The translations under genes were made by a program, and so were the position numbers. The notes under the pieces were generated by a model. That model was not told the DNA's origin. It saw nothing but the letters and a program-made list of their open reading frames with translations, and did not search any database. This document shows positions 7,207 to 15,923 of a stretch of 64,000 nucleotides of DNA, one piece after another. Where the stretch lies: assembly GCA_006438735.1 (NCBI GenBank), contig RCZF01000003.1, forward strand, positions 186,001 through 250,000. The letters run 5' to 3'. Position 1 is the stretch's first letter; each line of letters starts with the position of its first letter. Origin of the DNA: Sphingomonas koreensis (GTDB lineage: Bacteria; Pseudomonadota; Alphaproteobacteria; Sphingomonadales; Sphingomonadaceae).

Positions 7207-9216
7207 ATGAACGAGATGCTTTCGATCACGCTGCCCGATGGCTCAAGCCGCGCGGTGCCGCTCGGCACGACGCCGGCCGACATCGCCGCGGCGATCGGCC
7301 CCGGTCTGGCCAAGGCGGCGATCGCGGCGCGCGTCGATGGCGAGCTGCGCGACATCAATCGGCCGCTCGAGCACAATGCCAACCTCGCGCTGGTGACAAA
7401 CCGCGACGAGGCCGACGCGCTGGAGCTTGCGCGGCACGATTACGCGCATGTGCTGGCCGAGGCGGTGCAGGCGCTGTTCCCGGGCACGCAGATCACCTTC
7501 GGCCCCTCGACCGAAGACGGTTTCTACTACGATTTCGCGCCGAAGGATCGCCCCTTTACCGAAGAAGACTTGCCGGCGATCGAGGCCAAGATGCGCGAGA
7601 TCATCGCGCGCGACGAGCCGCTGATCCGCGAAGTCTGGAGCCGCGAGAAGCTGATCGCGCGCTGGCGAGCGCAGGGCGAGAGCTTCAAGGCGGAATGGGC
7701 CGCCGAACTGCCCGACGGCGAGGAGCTGACGGTCTATCGCGCCGGCCGCGGCGAGGACGCGTGGCTCGACATGTGCCGCGGGCCGCACCTCGCCTCGACC
7801 GGCAAGCTCGACCCGCAAGCGTTCAAGCTGACGCGCGTCTCGGGCGCCTATTGGCGCGGCGATCAGGCCAATGCGATGCTCAGCCGCATCTACGGCACCG
7901 GCTGGCTCAACAAGAAGCAGCTCGACGCGCACCTCCACATGATCGAGGAAGCGGGCAAGCGCGATCACCGCAAGATCGGCGCGGAGATGGACCTGTTCCA
8001 CCTCCAGAGCGAAGCGCAGGGCTCGGTGTTCTGGCATCCCAAGGGCTTCATCCTGTGGCGTCAGCTCGAGGCCTATATGCGCCGCCGGCTCGACGCCGCC
8101 GATTACGAAGAGGTCAAGACGCCGCAACTGATGGACGCGCGCCAATGGGAGCAGTCCGGCCATTGGGGCAAATATCGCGAGAACATGTTCGTCGTCCCCG
8201 ATGAAATCCCCAATGCCGAGGAGGACGGCCCGGTGCTGTCGGGCACGGGCGACCTGATGGCGCTCAAGCCGATGAATTGCCCGGCGCACGTGCTGATCTT
8301 CAAACAGGGCATCAAGAGCTACCGCGACCTGCCGATCCGCATGGCCGAATTCGGCTGCTGCCACCGCAACGAGCCGCACGGCGCGCTGCACGGCATCATG
8401 CGCGTCCGCCAGTTCACGCAGGACGACGCGCATATTTTCGTGCGCGAGGATCAGCTGATCCCCGAGATCAAGGCATTCTGCGACTTGCTCGATCTGGTCT
8501 ACCGCGATCTCGGCTTCGACAGTTACGCCATCAAGCTTGCGCTGCGCCCCGAAAAGCGTTTCGGCGACGACGCGATGTGGGACGCCGCCGAGCAGGTGCT
8601 GCGCGACGCCGTGATCGCGTCGGGCCGGGCAACGCCCGAATATGGTTGGGAGGAGCTGCCCGGTGAAGGCGCCTTCTACGCGCCGAAGCTCGAATTCCAC
8701 CTGACCGACGCGATCGGGCGGACGTGGCAGGTCGGCACGATCCAGGCCGATACCGTACTGCCCGAACGGCTCAATGCATCTTATGTCGGCGAAGATGGCG
8801 AGCGGCACCGGCCGGTGATGCTGCACCGCGCGATCCTCGGCACGTTCGAGCGGTTCATCGGTATCCTGATCGAGCACCACGCCGGCAAGTTCCCGCTGTG
8901 GCTCGCGCCCGTTCAGGCGGTGGTCGCGACGATCGTGTCGGATGCGGACGATTATGCCCGCGCGGTCGCCGACAAGCTCAAGGCGGCGGGCCTGCGCGTC
9001 GAAACCGATCTGCGCAACGAGAAGATCAATTACAAGGTACGCGAGCACAGCCTGGCCAAGGTGCCCAACCTGCTGGTGGTCGGCAAGCGCGAGGCGGAGG
9101 AAGGCACCGTCGCGCTCCGCCCGCTCGGCGAAGGCGCCCGCCAGGAGGTACTGAGCCTCGACGAGTTGGTCGCGCGGCTTGCGCGCGACGCCCGCCCGCC
9201 CGATATGTCAGCGTAA
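7207..9216 (+). CDS. thrS: threonyl-tRNA synthetase
   Basis: A 669-residue class II aminoacyl-tRNA synthetase with the full domain order: N-terminal TGS domain (about 1-65), the editing domain with HDYAH, RGPH and a following SAD segment, the catalytic core with the zinc-ligand region MNCPAH and motif 2 at [13 protein letters not shown], and the anticodon-binding domain beginning LAPVQAVV. It charges tRNA-Thr and edits mischarged serine. AGGA precedes the ATG. A threonine-rich leader peptide lies upstream and infC follows, as is common for thrS-infC. Confidence 0.97.
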   Translation: MNEMLSITLPDGSSRAVPLGTTPADIAAAIGPGLAKAAIAARVDGELRDINRPLEHNANLALVTNRDEADALELARHDYAHVLAEAVQALFPGTQITFGPSTEDGFYYDFAPKDRPFTEEDLPAIEAKMREIIARDEPLIREVWSREKLIARWRAQGESFKAEWAAELPDGEELTVYRAGRGEDAWLDMCRGPHLASTGKLDPQAFKLTRVSGAYWRGDQANAMLSRIYGTGWLNKKQLDAHLHMIEEAGKRDHRKIGAEMDLFHLQSEAQGSVFWHPKGFILWRQLEAYMRRRLDAADYEEVKTPQLMDARQWEQSGHWGKYRENMFVVPDEIPNAEEDGPVLSGTGDLMALKPMNCPAHVLIFKQGIKSYRDLPIRMAEFGCCHRNEPHGALHGIMRVRQFTQDDAHIFVREDQLIPEIKAFCDLLDLVYRDLGFDSYAIKLALRPEKRFGDDAMWDAAEQVLRDAVIASGRATPEYGWEELPGEGAFYAPKLEFHLTDAIGRTWQVGTIQADTVLPERLNASYVGEDGERHRPVMLHRAILGTFERFIGILIEHHAGKFPLWLAPVQAVVATIVSDADDYARAVADKLKAAGLRVETDLRNEKINYKVREHSLAKVPNLLVVGKREAEEGTVALRPLGEGARQEVLSLDELVARLARDARPPDMSA

Positions 9217-9331
9217 CCGCCGCGCCACAGCGTGCGCGGAAATCGACCGGCCTTGCCGTGCGCCCTTCCCCGGCGGACTGTTAAAGGCTATCCTACCCTG
9301 TCTTTGTCAACAACACCCAGGAGCTCCCCCT

Positions 9332-9874
9332 ATCCGTCCTCCCATGATCCGGCGCCCGGTGGCCCCGCCGATGAACGGCCCCCGCTTCAATGAATTCATC
9401 CAGTCGCCCAAGGTTCGCGTGATCGACCATGAGGGCGAGAATCTCGGTGTAATGTATACCCGGGAAGCTATGGAGCAGGCGCAGGAACTCGGGCTCGACC
9501 TCGTCGAAGTGTCGCCCAATGCGGATCCGCCCGTCGCCAAATTTCTCGATGTCGGCAAGTTCAAATACGAGGCGCAGAAAAAGGCCAACCTGGCGCGCAA
9601 GTCGCAGAAGACGCAGGAGATCAAAGAGATCAAGATGCGTCCGAACATCGACGATCACGATTACGAAACCAAGATGAAGAAGGTCCACGACTTTCTTGGC
9701 GAAGGCGACAAGGTCAAGATCACGCTACGCTTCCGCGGCCGCGAGCTGAGCCACGGCCAGCTCGGCATGGCGCTGCTCAAGCGCGTCCAGGACGACACCG
9801 CCGAGGACGGCAAGGTCGAAGCCTATCCGCGCATGGAAGGCCGCCAGATGCTGATGGTGCTGTCACCAAAGTAA
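9332..9874 (+). CDS. infC: translation initiation factor IF-3
   Basis: A 180-residue IF-3 with the N-terminal domain ([30 protein letters not shown]) and C-terminal domain ([23 protein letters not shown]). It binds the 30S subunit and rejects wrong start codons. The start chosen is ATC at 9332, because AGGAG ends eight bases before it, while the in-frame ATG at 9344 has no ribosome site. A rare start codon on infC is the known basis of IF-3 autoregulation in other bacteria. The usual rpmI-rplT neighbours are absent here. Confidence 0.93.
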   Translation: MRPPMIRRPVAPPMNGPRFNEFIQSPKVRVIDHEGENLGVMYTREAMEQAQELGLDLVEVSPNADPPVAKFLDVGKFKYEAQKKANLARKSQKTQEIKEIKMRPNIDDHDYETKMKKVHDFLGEGDKVKITLRFRGRELSHGQLGMALLKRVQDDTAEDGKVEAYPRMEGRQMLMVLSPK

Positions 9875-9888
9875 GGCGCGCCGGGCAA

Positions 9889-9971
9889 GACGCAGCAGAA
9901 GCTGCGTCGCGCCGCAAGGCGCGCCCGGCCGGCGGTGCTACAGCACCGGCCGACGACGCGGCTTCGCCGCG
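9889..9971. terminator. tandem GC-rich hairpins after infC
   Basis: Three perfect small hairpins in a row: GACGCAGC/GCTGCGTC (loop AGAA, 9889-9908), CGGTGC/GCACCG (loop TACA, 9933-9948) and CGCGGC/GCCGCG (loop TTC, 9957-9971). The first lies 12 bases after the infC stop. None is followed by a T-run. They may stop transcription, protect the mRNA end or form part of a repeat. Confidence 0.45.
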
Positions 9972-10010
9972 GCGCTGCGTGTCAGCAAACTCCTCGGCAG
10001 AAACACTCCC

Positions 10011-10106
10011 TTTCCCCGTCACCCCGGGCTCGACCCGGGGTTCCGCTAACCTTCGACGGCGGGTCGAGAAGCGGGACCCCGGCTCGAAGGCCGGGGTGAC
10101 GGGAAA
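10011..10106. repeat. palindromic intergenic element, family 6 (CACCCCGGGCTCGA type)
   Basis: Inverted repeat of about 96 bp. Arms at 10011-10046 and 10071-10106 are near-complementary (TTTCCCCGTCACCCCGGG against its complement CCGGGGTGACGGGAAA), and each arm contains its own hairpin. It lies between the convergent infC and VOC genes. Confidence 0.85.
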
Positions 10107-10132
10107 GTGTCAGTGGACTAACTCCCATCCCC

Positions 10133-10516
10133 TCACCCCGCCGGCGGCTCCCACAGCTCGATCGCATTGCCTTCGGGATCGTGGATCCGCGCGAAGCGGC
10201 CGATCGACGGGTCGTTCCATTCCGGCTTGGTGATGACCGCGATCCCCGCCGCTTCCAGCCCGGCAATCAGCCCATCGATCTCGCGCACCCGCAGGTTGAG
10301 CATGAACTGCTTGTCGGCGGCGAAATAATCGGTGTCGTCCTTGAACGGCGCGAACACCACCGGCCCGCCCTCGGTCTGCCACGACCATTCGTCGGGCGTC
10401 GCGCCCGGCGTCGCCACGCACCCGGCGCCGACGCCGAGGTGATCGCGATACCATGCCGTCAGCGCGTCCGGATCGCGCGCGCGAAAGAACAAACCACCGA
10501 TCCCGAGCACGGGCAT
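10133..10516 (-). CDS. VOC family protein
   Basis: A 127-residue single VOC-fold protein: LFFRARDPDALTAWYRDHLGV at the start and FARIHDPEGNAIELWEP at the end, the usual beta-alpha-beta-beta-beta ends. The C-terminal Glu of ELWEP fits a metal ligand position. Substrate unknown; glyoxalase-like or extradiol-type chemistry is possible. AAGGAG lies six bases before the ATG. It follows glnD in the same direction, 27 bases after its stop. Confidence 0.83.
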   Translation of the reverse strand: MPVLGIGGLFFRARDPDALTAWYRDHLGVGAGCVATPGATPDEWSWQTEGGPVVFAPFKDDTDYFAADKQFMLNLRVREIDGLIAGLEAAGIAVITKPEWNDPSIGRFARIHDPEGNAIELWEPPAG

Positions 10517-10543
10517 TGTCGTCTCCTTGGCGATTCGCGGCTG

Positions 10544-13294
10544 TCACGCCGCGGTGGCATAGTCCGCGCGATTCGCCGCGGCGTCCAGCAGGCGCTTCTC
10601 AAGCGCCCGCAGCCGCTGCGGGCTGGTGATCTTGTCGCCGGTCAGATCGGTCAGATAGAAGGTATCGACCGCACGCTCGCCGTAGGTCGCGACATGCGCC
10701 GAATGGATCGTCGCGCGCGAATCGAACAGCGCGCGCGCCAGCCGGTTGAGCAGCGCCGGCCCGTCGCGGGCGTTGACCTCGACGACGGTGAAGCGGTTCG
10801 AAGCAAGATTGTCGATCAGCACGTTGGGCTCGATCTCGAACGCCTCAGCGCGGGTGCGCGGCAGCGGCTTGGCCTTCAGCCGCTCGGCCAGCTTGCCGCG
10901 GTTGGCGAACGCATCCTCGATCGCCTGCTTGAGCCGATCGAGCTGCTCGCCCTGATCGAACGGCCGCCCGAACGGATCCTGGACGAGGAAATTGTCGAGC
11001 GCCATGCCGTCGCGGGTGGTGTGGATGCGCGCATCGATGATGTTGCCGCCGGCGACATGGATCGCGCCAGCCGCGCGGTAGAACAGCCCCGGATGATCGG
11101 CGGCGTAGATCGTCACCAGCGTCGCGCCGCGTTCGGGATAGACCTGCGCCTCGATCGCCAGCGTCGCCTCGGCCGATCGCTCGACCAGCCGCGCGTTGCG
11201 TTCGAGCACATCCTCGGGCTCGGCGATCCAATAGGCTTCGGGCAATTGCTTCACGAGCCGCGCGAATGCCGCGTCGCTCCACCCCAACGCCGCTGCAAGA
11301 TCGGCCTGTTTGGTGGCGATCCGCTCGCTGCGGCCCTTGTGCTTGTGGCCGAGCCGCAGGACTTCTTCGGCGGCATCGAACAGGTTGGTCAGCAATTGCC
11401 GCTTCCACCCGTTCCACACACCCGGCCCAACCGCGCGGATATCGACGACGGTCAGCACCAGCAGCAGCCGCAGCCGCTCGGGGCTTTTCACTACGTCGCA
11501 GAAATCGAGGATCGTCTTGAAATCGGAAAGGTCGCGCTTGAACGCGGTCGCCGACATCAGCAAGTGGCAGCGCACCAGCCAGGCGACCGTTTCGGTCTCC
11601 GCCGCGCTCAGTCCGAAGCGTGGCGCGAGCTGGCGGGCGACATCGGCGCCGAGCACCGAATGGTCGCCGCCGCGCCCCTTGGCGATGTCGTGGAGCAGCA
11701 CCGCGACATAGAGCACGCGGCGAGACACGATATGCTTCATGATGCTGGCCGACAGCGGATGATCGTCCTTGAGCACGCCCTGCTCGATCTTCGCCAACAG
11801 CCCGACCGCGCGAATCGTATGCTCATCGACGGTATAGTGATGATACATGTCGAACTGCATCTGCGCGACGACGCGGCCGAAATCGGGCACGAAGCGCCCG
11901 AACACGCCCGCCTCGTTCATCCAGCGCAGCACCGTCTCGGGATCGCGAGGGCTGGTCAGCACGTCGAGGAACAGGGCATTGGCGCGCGGATCGCGGCGTA
12001 TGTCGTCGGCGAGCTTCGCGTCGCGCGCCGCGGCGCGCATCGCCAACGGGTGGATTTCCACATTGTGTAGATCGGCAAGCTGGAACAGCTCGATCAGCCG
12101 CACCGGATCGGCCGCGAAGAAATCGTCGGACGGAATCGCCAGGCGGCCGCGATCGAGCACGAAGCCGTGGAGCTTGCTCGGCCGCCGCCGCAGGCTCGGC
12201 AGCCCAAAGCGCCGCCCGCGCGCGGCGAATTTCTCGTCGAGATGCGCGAGGAACACGCCCGTAAGATCGCCGACCGTCTTCGCCTGGATGAAGTAGAATT
12301 GCATGAAACGCTCGACCGGCGCCTTGCCCGGGCGATCGGCGAAGCGCATCCGCTCGGCGATCTCGCGCTGCATGTCGAAGGTCAGCCGCTCCTCGGCCCG
12401 CCCGGCGATCGCATGAAGATGGCAGCGCACCGCCCACAGGAAATTCTCGGCGCGGTGGAACTGGCGGTATTCGGCGCGGGTCAGCAGCCCGGCGTCTACC
12501 AGATCGGCGACATAGCGGACGTTGTAGGCGTATTTGCCGATCCAGAACAACGTGTGAAGATCGCGCAGCCCGCCCTTGCCTTCCTTGACGTTGGGCTCGA
12601 CGACATAGCGGCTGTCGCCCATTTTCTTGTGCCGCGCGTCGCGCTCGGCGAGCTTGTCGGCGATGAACGTGCGCGCGCTATCGGCCTGGATCTCGGTTTT
12701 GAAGCGCCGCGCCGCCTCGTCGTAAAGCGCCACGTCGCCCCACACATAGCGCGCCTCAAGCAGTGCGGTGCGCACGGTAATGTCGCCCTTCGCCTGGCGA
12801 ATCATCTCGTCGAGCGAACGCGACGAATGGCCGACCTTCAGCCCCATGTCCCACAAGGCGTAGAGCATCGATTCGATCACCTGCTCGGCCCAGGGGGTCT
12901 GCTTCCACGGCGTCAGGAAACCGAGATCGACATCCGAATAAGGCGCCATCTCGCCGCGGCCGTAACCGCCGACCGCGATCAGCACGATGCGTTCGGCGCT
13001 GCTCGGATTGGCGTTGGGATGCAGCCGCCCGGTGACGAAATCATACAGCAGGCGCAGCAATTGATCGGTCAGGAAGGCCTGCCCGGCCGCCGCTTCCAGT
13101 CCGCGCGATGGATGTTCCGCCAACCGCCGCTCGATTTCCTGCCGCCCGGCATCGAGCGCGGCCTTCAATCGCTGCGCCGCGGCGAGGCGCAGCGCCGCGG
13201 CGTCACCGGCCTCGATTCCCGCGAGATCGTCGCCGATCGCGCGCCGATCGATGATCGCGCGGCGCTGCGGCAGGCTGTCGATGCGGCTCGTCAC
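10544..13294 (-). CDS. glnD: [protein-PII] uridylyltransferase / uridylyl-removing enzyme
   Basis: A 916-residue GlnD. The nucleotidyltransferase core has GGYGRGEMAPYSDVDL (residues 109-124), followed by the GlnD linker region, an HD domain with LLHDIAKGRGGDHS, and two C-terminal ACT domains, the first starting TIYAADHPGLF and the second ending the protein. It adds or removes UMP on PII proteins in answer to glutamine, and so sets nitrogen control. The GTG start at 13294 follows GAGGGCGG; an upstream extension lacks family similarity and overlaps the next gene. The upstream DUF6456 gene may be co-transcribed. Confidence 0.96.
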   Translation of the reverse strand: MTSRIDSLPQRRAIIDRRAIGDDLAGIEAGDAAALRLAAAQRLKAALDAGRQEIERRLAEHPSRGLEAAAGQAFLTDQLLRLLYDFVTGRLHPNANPSSAERIVLIAVGGYGRGEMAPYSDVDLGFLTPWKQTPWAEQVIESMLYALWDMGLKVGHSSRSLDEMIRQAKGDITVRTALLEARYVWGDVALYDEAARRFKTEIQADSARTFIADKLAERDARHKKMGDSRYVVEPNVKEGKGGLRDLHTLFWIGKYAYNVRYVADLVDAGLLTRAEYRQFHRAENFLWAVRCHLHAIAGRAEERLTFDMQREIAERMRFADRPGKAPVERFMQFYFIQAKTVGDLTGVFLAHLDEKFAARGRRFGLPSLRRRPSKLHGFVLDRGRLAIPSDDFFAADPVRLIELFQLADLHNVEIHPLAMRAAARDAKLADDIRRDPRANALFLDVLTSPRDPETVLRWMNEAGVFGRFVPDFGRVVAQMQFDMYHHYTVDEHTIRAVGLLAKIEQGVLKDDHPLSASIMKHIVSRRVLYVAVLLHDIAKGRGGDHSVLGADVARQLAPRFGLSAAETETVAWLVRCHLLMSATAFKRDLSDFKTILDFCDVVKSPERLRLLLVLTVVDIRAVGPGVWNGWKRQLLTNLFDAAEEVLRLGHKHKGRSERIATKQADLAAALGWSDAAFARLVKQLPEAYWIAEPEDVLERNARLVERSAEATLAIEAQVYPERGATLVTIYAADHPGLFYRAAGAIHVAGGNIIDARIHTTRDGMALDNFLVQDPFGRPFDQGEQLDRLKQAIEDAFANRGKLAERLKAKPLPRTRAEAFEIEPNVLIDNLASNRFTVVEVNARDGPALLNRLARALFDSRATIHSAHVATYGERAVDTFYLTDLTGDKITSPQRLRALEKRLLDAAANRADYATAA

Positions 13295-13325
13295 GCCGCC
13301 CTCATAGCGGGCGGGGCGCCGCGCG

Positions 13326-13799
13326 TCACGGCAGACGATAGTGATCGGCGACGCGATCGAGCGCGAGGCACAGCACCAGCTTGCCCGCCCGCGCCGGCCA
13401 GCCGAGCGCACGCTCGGCGATCGGCAGCCCCTCGCCGGCGCACACCACGCGCCACAGGATGTCGCTCAAGCCCGGCCCCGCCGCGCCCACTGCCTCGTCG
13501 AACCGGCGCTTGGCGGCGATCTGCGCCATCGTCGGGTCGAGCCGCTCGGCCGGGTTGCCGCGCGTGCCCCCCGGCGCGGTGTCCCAGCGCATCGTCACGC
13601 GCGGACCGAGCGCGGCCGTCTCGTAATCGCCGCGGAGCCGTTCGCCCGCCTCATATTGCCGCGCATCGACCTTGCCGCGCGCCTTGAGCCACGACAGCGG
13701 CGATTCGGCGAGGTTGACGGTCACGCTGCGCCGCCGAGCACCCGCGCCGGCCGCGATCACGCCGCGATCGTCGATTCCGCGTTCCACCAGTTCCCGCAT
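13326..13799 (-). CDS. DUF6456 domain-containing protein
   Basis: A 157-residue protein matching the DUF6456 pattern known from alphaproteobacteria: ESPLSWLKARG, YEAGERLRGDY, PRVTMRWD and the C-terminal ERALGWPARAGKLVLCLALDRVADHY. The family is conserved in alphaproteobacteria and its function is not established; the C-terminal part looks helix-turn-helix like. The start at 13799 has GGGAG seven bases upstream. It lies 31 bases before glnD and is divergent from an XRE regulator. Confidence 0.8.
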   Translation of the reverse strand: MRELVERGIDDRGVIAAGAGARRRSVTVNLAESPLSWLKARGKVDARQYEAGERLRGDYETAALGPRVTMRWDTAPGGTRGNPAERLDPTMAQIAAKRRFDEAVGAAGPGLSDILWRVVCAGEGLPIAERALGWPARAGKLVLCLALDRVADHYRLP

Positions 13800-13894
13800 C
13801 ACGCTTCTCCCGTTTCGAGTCGTAACGGGGCTTGCCATAACGTCATGTTTGTAGGAAAGTGAAAAAACCGATCTGGTTATAAAGGAAGCGTTCG

Positions 13895-14458
13895 ATGATC
13901 ACCGCGATCCGCGAAGTGCGCCGCGCCAAGGGCCTGACGCTCGAAGATGTCGCACGCCGCTGCACGCCGCCGACCACCGCGCAGACGATCGGCCGGCTGG
14001 AGACGGGCACGCGCACCGTCTCGGTCGGCTGGCTCAATCGCATCGCCGATGCCTTGGGTGTCGCCGCCGCCGATCTCGTCAAGCTGCCGAGCCGCGCCGA
14101 TCTGCCCGTCGCCGCGGTGCTCGATGCGAACGGCGCGCACGCGCCGCGCCGTCCCGCCACCGTCACACCGCCGCAGCCTGCGCCCGGGCTGGTCGCGGTC
14201 AGCGTCGCGGCGAGCGCGGGCGATTACCGCGCGGGTGACGAATTGTGGTGCGAAACGCTGGCGCCCGAGGCGTTCGCCCGCGCGCTAAACCGCGACGTGC
14301 TGGTGCCGCGCAGCGCCGGCCGCTTTCTGTTCGGCCGGTTGATCGGGCGCGAAGCGGGCAAGCTCCACCTGCTCCCGCCCGGCGCCGGCGCGCGTCAGCA
14401 GGTCGTCGCCGATCCGCCGTGGATCGCCAGCGCGGTGCGGCTGGTGCGGAGCCTATGA
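13895..14458 (+). CDS. XRE family transcriptional regulator with C-terminal domain
   Basis: A 187-residue protein. An N-terminal helix-turn-helix (about residues 3-60, REVRRAKGLTLEDVARRC and RLETGTRTVSVGWLNRIADAL) is followed by a Pro/Ala-rich linker and a C-terminal half with AGDYRAGDELWCETLAP and GRFLFGRLIG, similar in layout to S24-type LexA/phage repressor folds, though no Ser-Lys dyad could be assigned. AAAGGAA precedes the start and a TTATAA box lies at 13876-13881. Targets unknown. Confidence 0.78.
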   Translation: MITAIREVRRAKGLTLEDVARRCTPPTTAQTIGRLETGTRTVSVGWLNRIADALGVAAADLVKLPSRADLPVAAVLDANGAHAPRRPATVTPPQPAPGLVAVSVAASAGDYRAGDELWCETLAPEAFARALNRDVLVPRSAGRFLFGRLIGREAGKLHLLPPGAGARQQVVADPPWIASAVRLVRSL

Positions 14459-14475
14459 TGACAAGCGACGCCGAT

Positions 14476-14538
14476 CCGCTTCCCCACCCGGCCACCCACG
14501 AAAGTATCTTAAATGGGTGGCCGGGTGGGGAGCGGGCC
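14476..14538. repeat. palindromic element, family 2 (CCCCACCCGGCCACCCA type)
   Basis: Hairpin of about 63 bp with 23-bp arms (TCCCCACCCGGCCACCCA and its complement) around a 15-base AT-rich loop. It lies just downstream of the tRNA-Val gene. Other copies: 23549-23691 (extended form), 39917-39990, 44409-44483 and 51820-51899. Confidence 0.85.
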
Positions 14539-14559
14539 GGCTAAAGCCGTCAAAAAGAA

Positions 14560-14635
14560 TGGTGGGCGGTGACGGGCTCGAACCGCCGACCCTCTCGGTG
14601 TAAACGAGATGCTCTACCAACTGAGCTAACCGCCC
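14560..14635 (-). tRNA. tRNA-Val (anticodon TAC)
   Basis: A 76-base tRNA on the minus strand with encoded CCA. The acceptor stem is GGGCGGT/ACCGCCC, the D-loop has AGCTCAGTTGGTAGAGC, the anticodon loop TTTACAC with anticodon TAC, and the T-loop GGTTCGAGCCC. It reads GUA and, with wobble, other valine codons. A T5 run follows the 3' end and may stop transcription. Confidence 0.97.
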
Positions 14636-14678
14636 TTGCGGCTCCGCGCTTGCCAGATGCGCGGGCGAACCGCAACCG

Positions 14679-15671
14679 TCAGGCGATGGCGAGGCCGGCC
14701 TGCTTGATCGCGGCACAATAAGCGACGATCCCGGCCCGCGCGGTGTCGCTCAGCACCATGAAGGCGCGGCGCTTGTCGAACGGATCGGGGCGGCGGTCTA
14801 GCAGCCCGGCGTCGGTGAGCTTGGCGATCCAGCGCAGCGCCGTGGTCGGCGCGACCGCGGCGGCGATGCACAGGCTGGAGACCGACACGGCCACGTCCTC
14901 GAGCTCGGCGGCGAACAGATCGAGCAGCATGTCCCATGCGGGATCCTCGAACAGGCCGCGCTGAAAGAACTGATCGCGCAGCCGCCGCGATTTGATCGCC
15001 TGGCGGATGTCGCGCGCAGCGATGCGCTCGCCGGGTTCGGCCGGCCCCGCGCCATAGGGCGGCCGCCGATCGCCGACGCCTTCGGGAGCTGGGGCCGACT
15101 CGGCGTCGTCGCGGGTGAGCCGCGCCAGCGTTTCGGCGATCCGCGCGACTTCCTCGTTCAGCCGGCGCAACCGATCGGTTTCCGCCTCGCGCGATCGCTC
15201 TTGCACGTCCGCGCCGCGCGGCGCGGCGATCGCCAGCGCCGCAACGCGCTCAGCAAGCGTCGGTGCGCACAGCAGCGCCGCGCGATCGGCCAGCACCGTG
15301 GCGGCGAACAGATCGATCTGCTCGAAATCGAGCGCCGCGACGATTCGCGCATCGGTCGCGCGGGCCAGCGTATCGATGCGCGGCAGCACCGCCGCGACAT
15401 CGTCGATCGCGACATTTTGCGCCTCGATCACGATCCAGTCGATCACGGCATGCGTGCCCAATGTGTCGGCCGCGTCTTGCCAGCGCAGCGTCGCGAACGC
15501 GCGGCCGCCGGCATGCGCCACCGCATCGGTCGCGGTTAGCCCGGCTACCGGATCGTCGGCGATGATCAGCGCATTCGCCTCGCGCGCGGCCGCCGCGCCG
15601 TCATGCGCGAAGCCATCGCGCCAGCCGCTCGAAAAGGTCGTCACCGGTGGTGCCGAGTCGCCCTTGATCAT
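14679..15671 (-). CDS. winged-helix (MarR-like) DNA-binding protein
   Basis: A 330-residue protein. The C-terminal third is a winged helix (IAAAVAPTTALRWIAKLTDAGLLDRRPDPFDKRRAFMVLS), as in MarR proteins. The N-terminal 150 residues look like a receiver-like alpha/beta domain (ANALIIADDP, DWIVIEAQ, RIVAALDF), and a charged helix (EERSREAETDRLRRLNEEVARI) joins the two. Such proteins are seen in sphingomonads, but ligands and targets are unknown to me. It is upstream of tRNA-Val on the same strand. Confidence 0.75.
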   Translation of the reverse strand: MIKGDSAPPVTTFSSGWRDGFAHDGAAAAREANALIIADDPVAGLTATDAVAHAGGRAFATLRWQDAADTLGTHAVIDWIVIEAQNVAIDDVAAVLPRIDTLARATDARIVAALDFEQIDLFAATVLADRAALLCAPTLAERVAALAIAAPRGADVQERSREAETDRLRRLNEEVARIAETLARLTRDDAESAPAPEGVGDRRPPYGAGPAEPGERIAARDIRQAIKSRRLRDQFFQRGLFEDPAWDMLLDLFAAELEDVAVSVSSLCIAAAVAPTTALRWIAKLTDAGLLDRRPDPFDKRRAFMVLSDTARAGIVAYCAAIKQAGLAIA

Positions 15672-15786
15672 CCTTGATTCCCGTTGCCGGAGTTCAGCGT
15701 TCGTTCCAGCATCATTTACGCAATCGGCGCCGATTGCCGCGCGGCATCGCCTCCATTTTCGATCGACCCGCGCAATCGGACTGCGG

Positions 15787-15814
15787 TTCGCAAAGCGGCA
15801 CGAGTCGATATAAT
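15787..15814 (+). promoter_or_regulatory. possible promoter with perfect TATAAT
   Basis: TTCGCA at 15787-15792 and TATAAT at 15809-15814, spaced 16 bp, pointing right in a 247-bp gap between the divergently started winged-helix gene and the end of pntB. The only downstream frame is 30 codons from 15813, with its ATG inside the -10 box. It might drive a short RNA; no gene can be supported. Confidence 0.3.
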
Positions 15815-15904
15815 GGAAAAAAGCTCCGTTCCGGACGAGATTGCCCGACGGGCATCGCGGCGCCGGCTCATCTCCGTCGAGCGCCGCGACGAGATCGCGA
15901 ATTG

Positions 15905-15923
15905 ATTGATCCCCCGGATCAAT
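15905..15923. terminator. hairpin overlapping the pntB stop
   Basis: ATTGATCC/GGATCAAT, a perfect 8-bp stem with a 3-base loop. It spans the pntB stop codon (15919-15921). No long T-run follows on either strand, so termination strength is uncertain. Confidence 0.45.

Noticed and set aside
7243..9048. 601-codon minus-strand frame opposite thrS
   Set aside because: Shadow of thrS; no start site signal and no domain.
14459..14678. Integrated element at the tRNA-Val gene
   Set aside because: No integrase and no repeat of the tRNA 3' end was found; the nearby palindrome is a family-2 copy found elsewhere.
15813..15905. 30-codon frame MEKSSVPDEIARR...
   Set aside because: Its ATG lies in the -10 box, it lacks a ribosome site, and no motif is seen.
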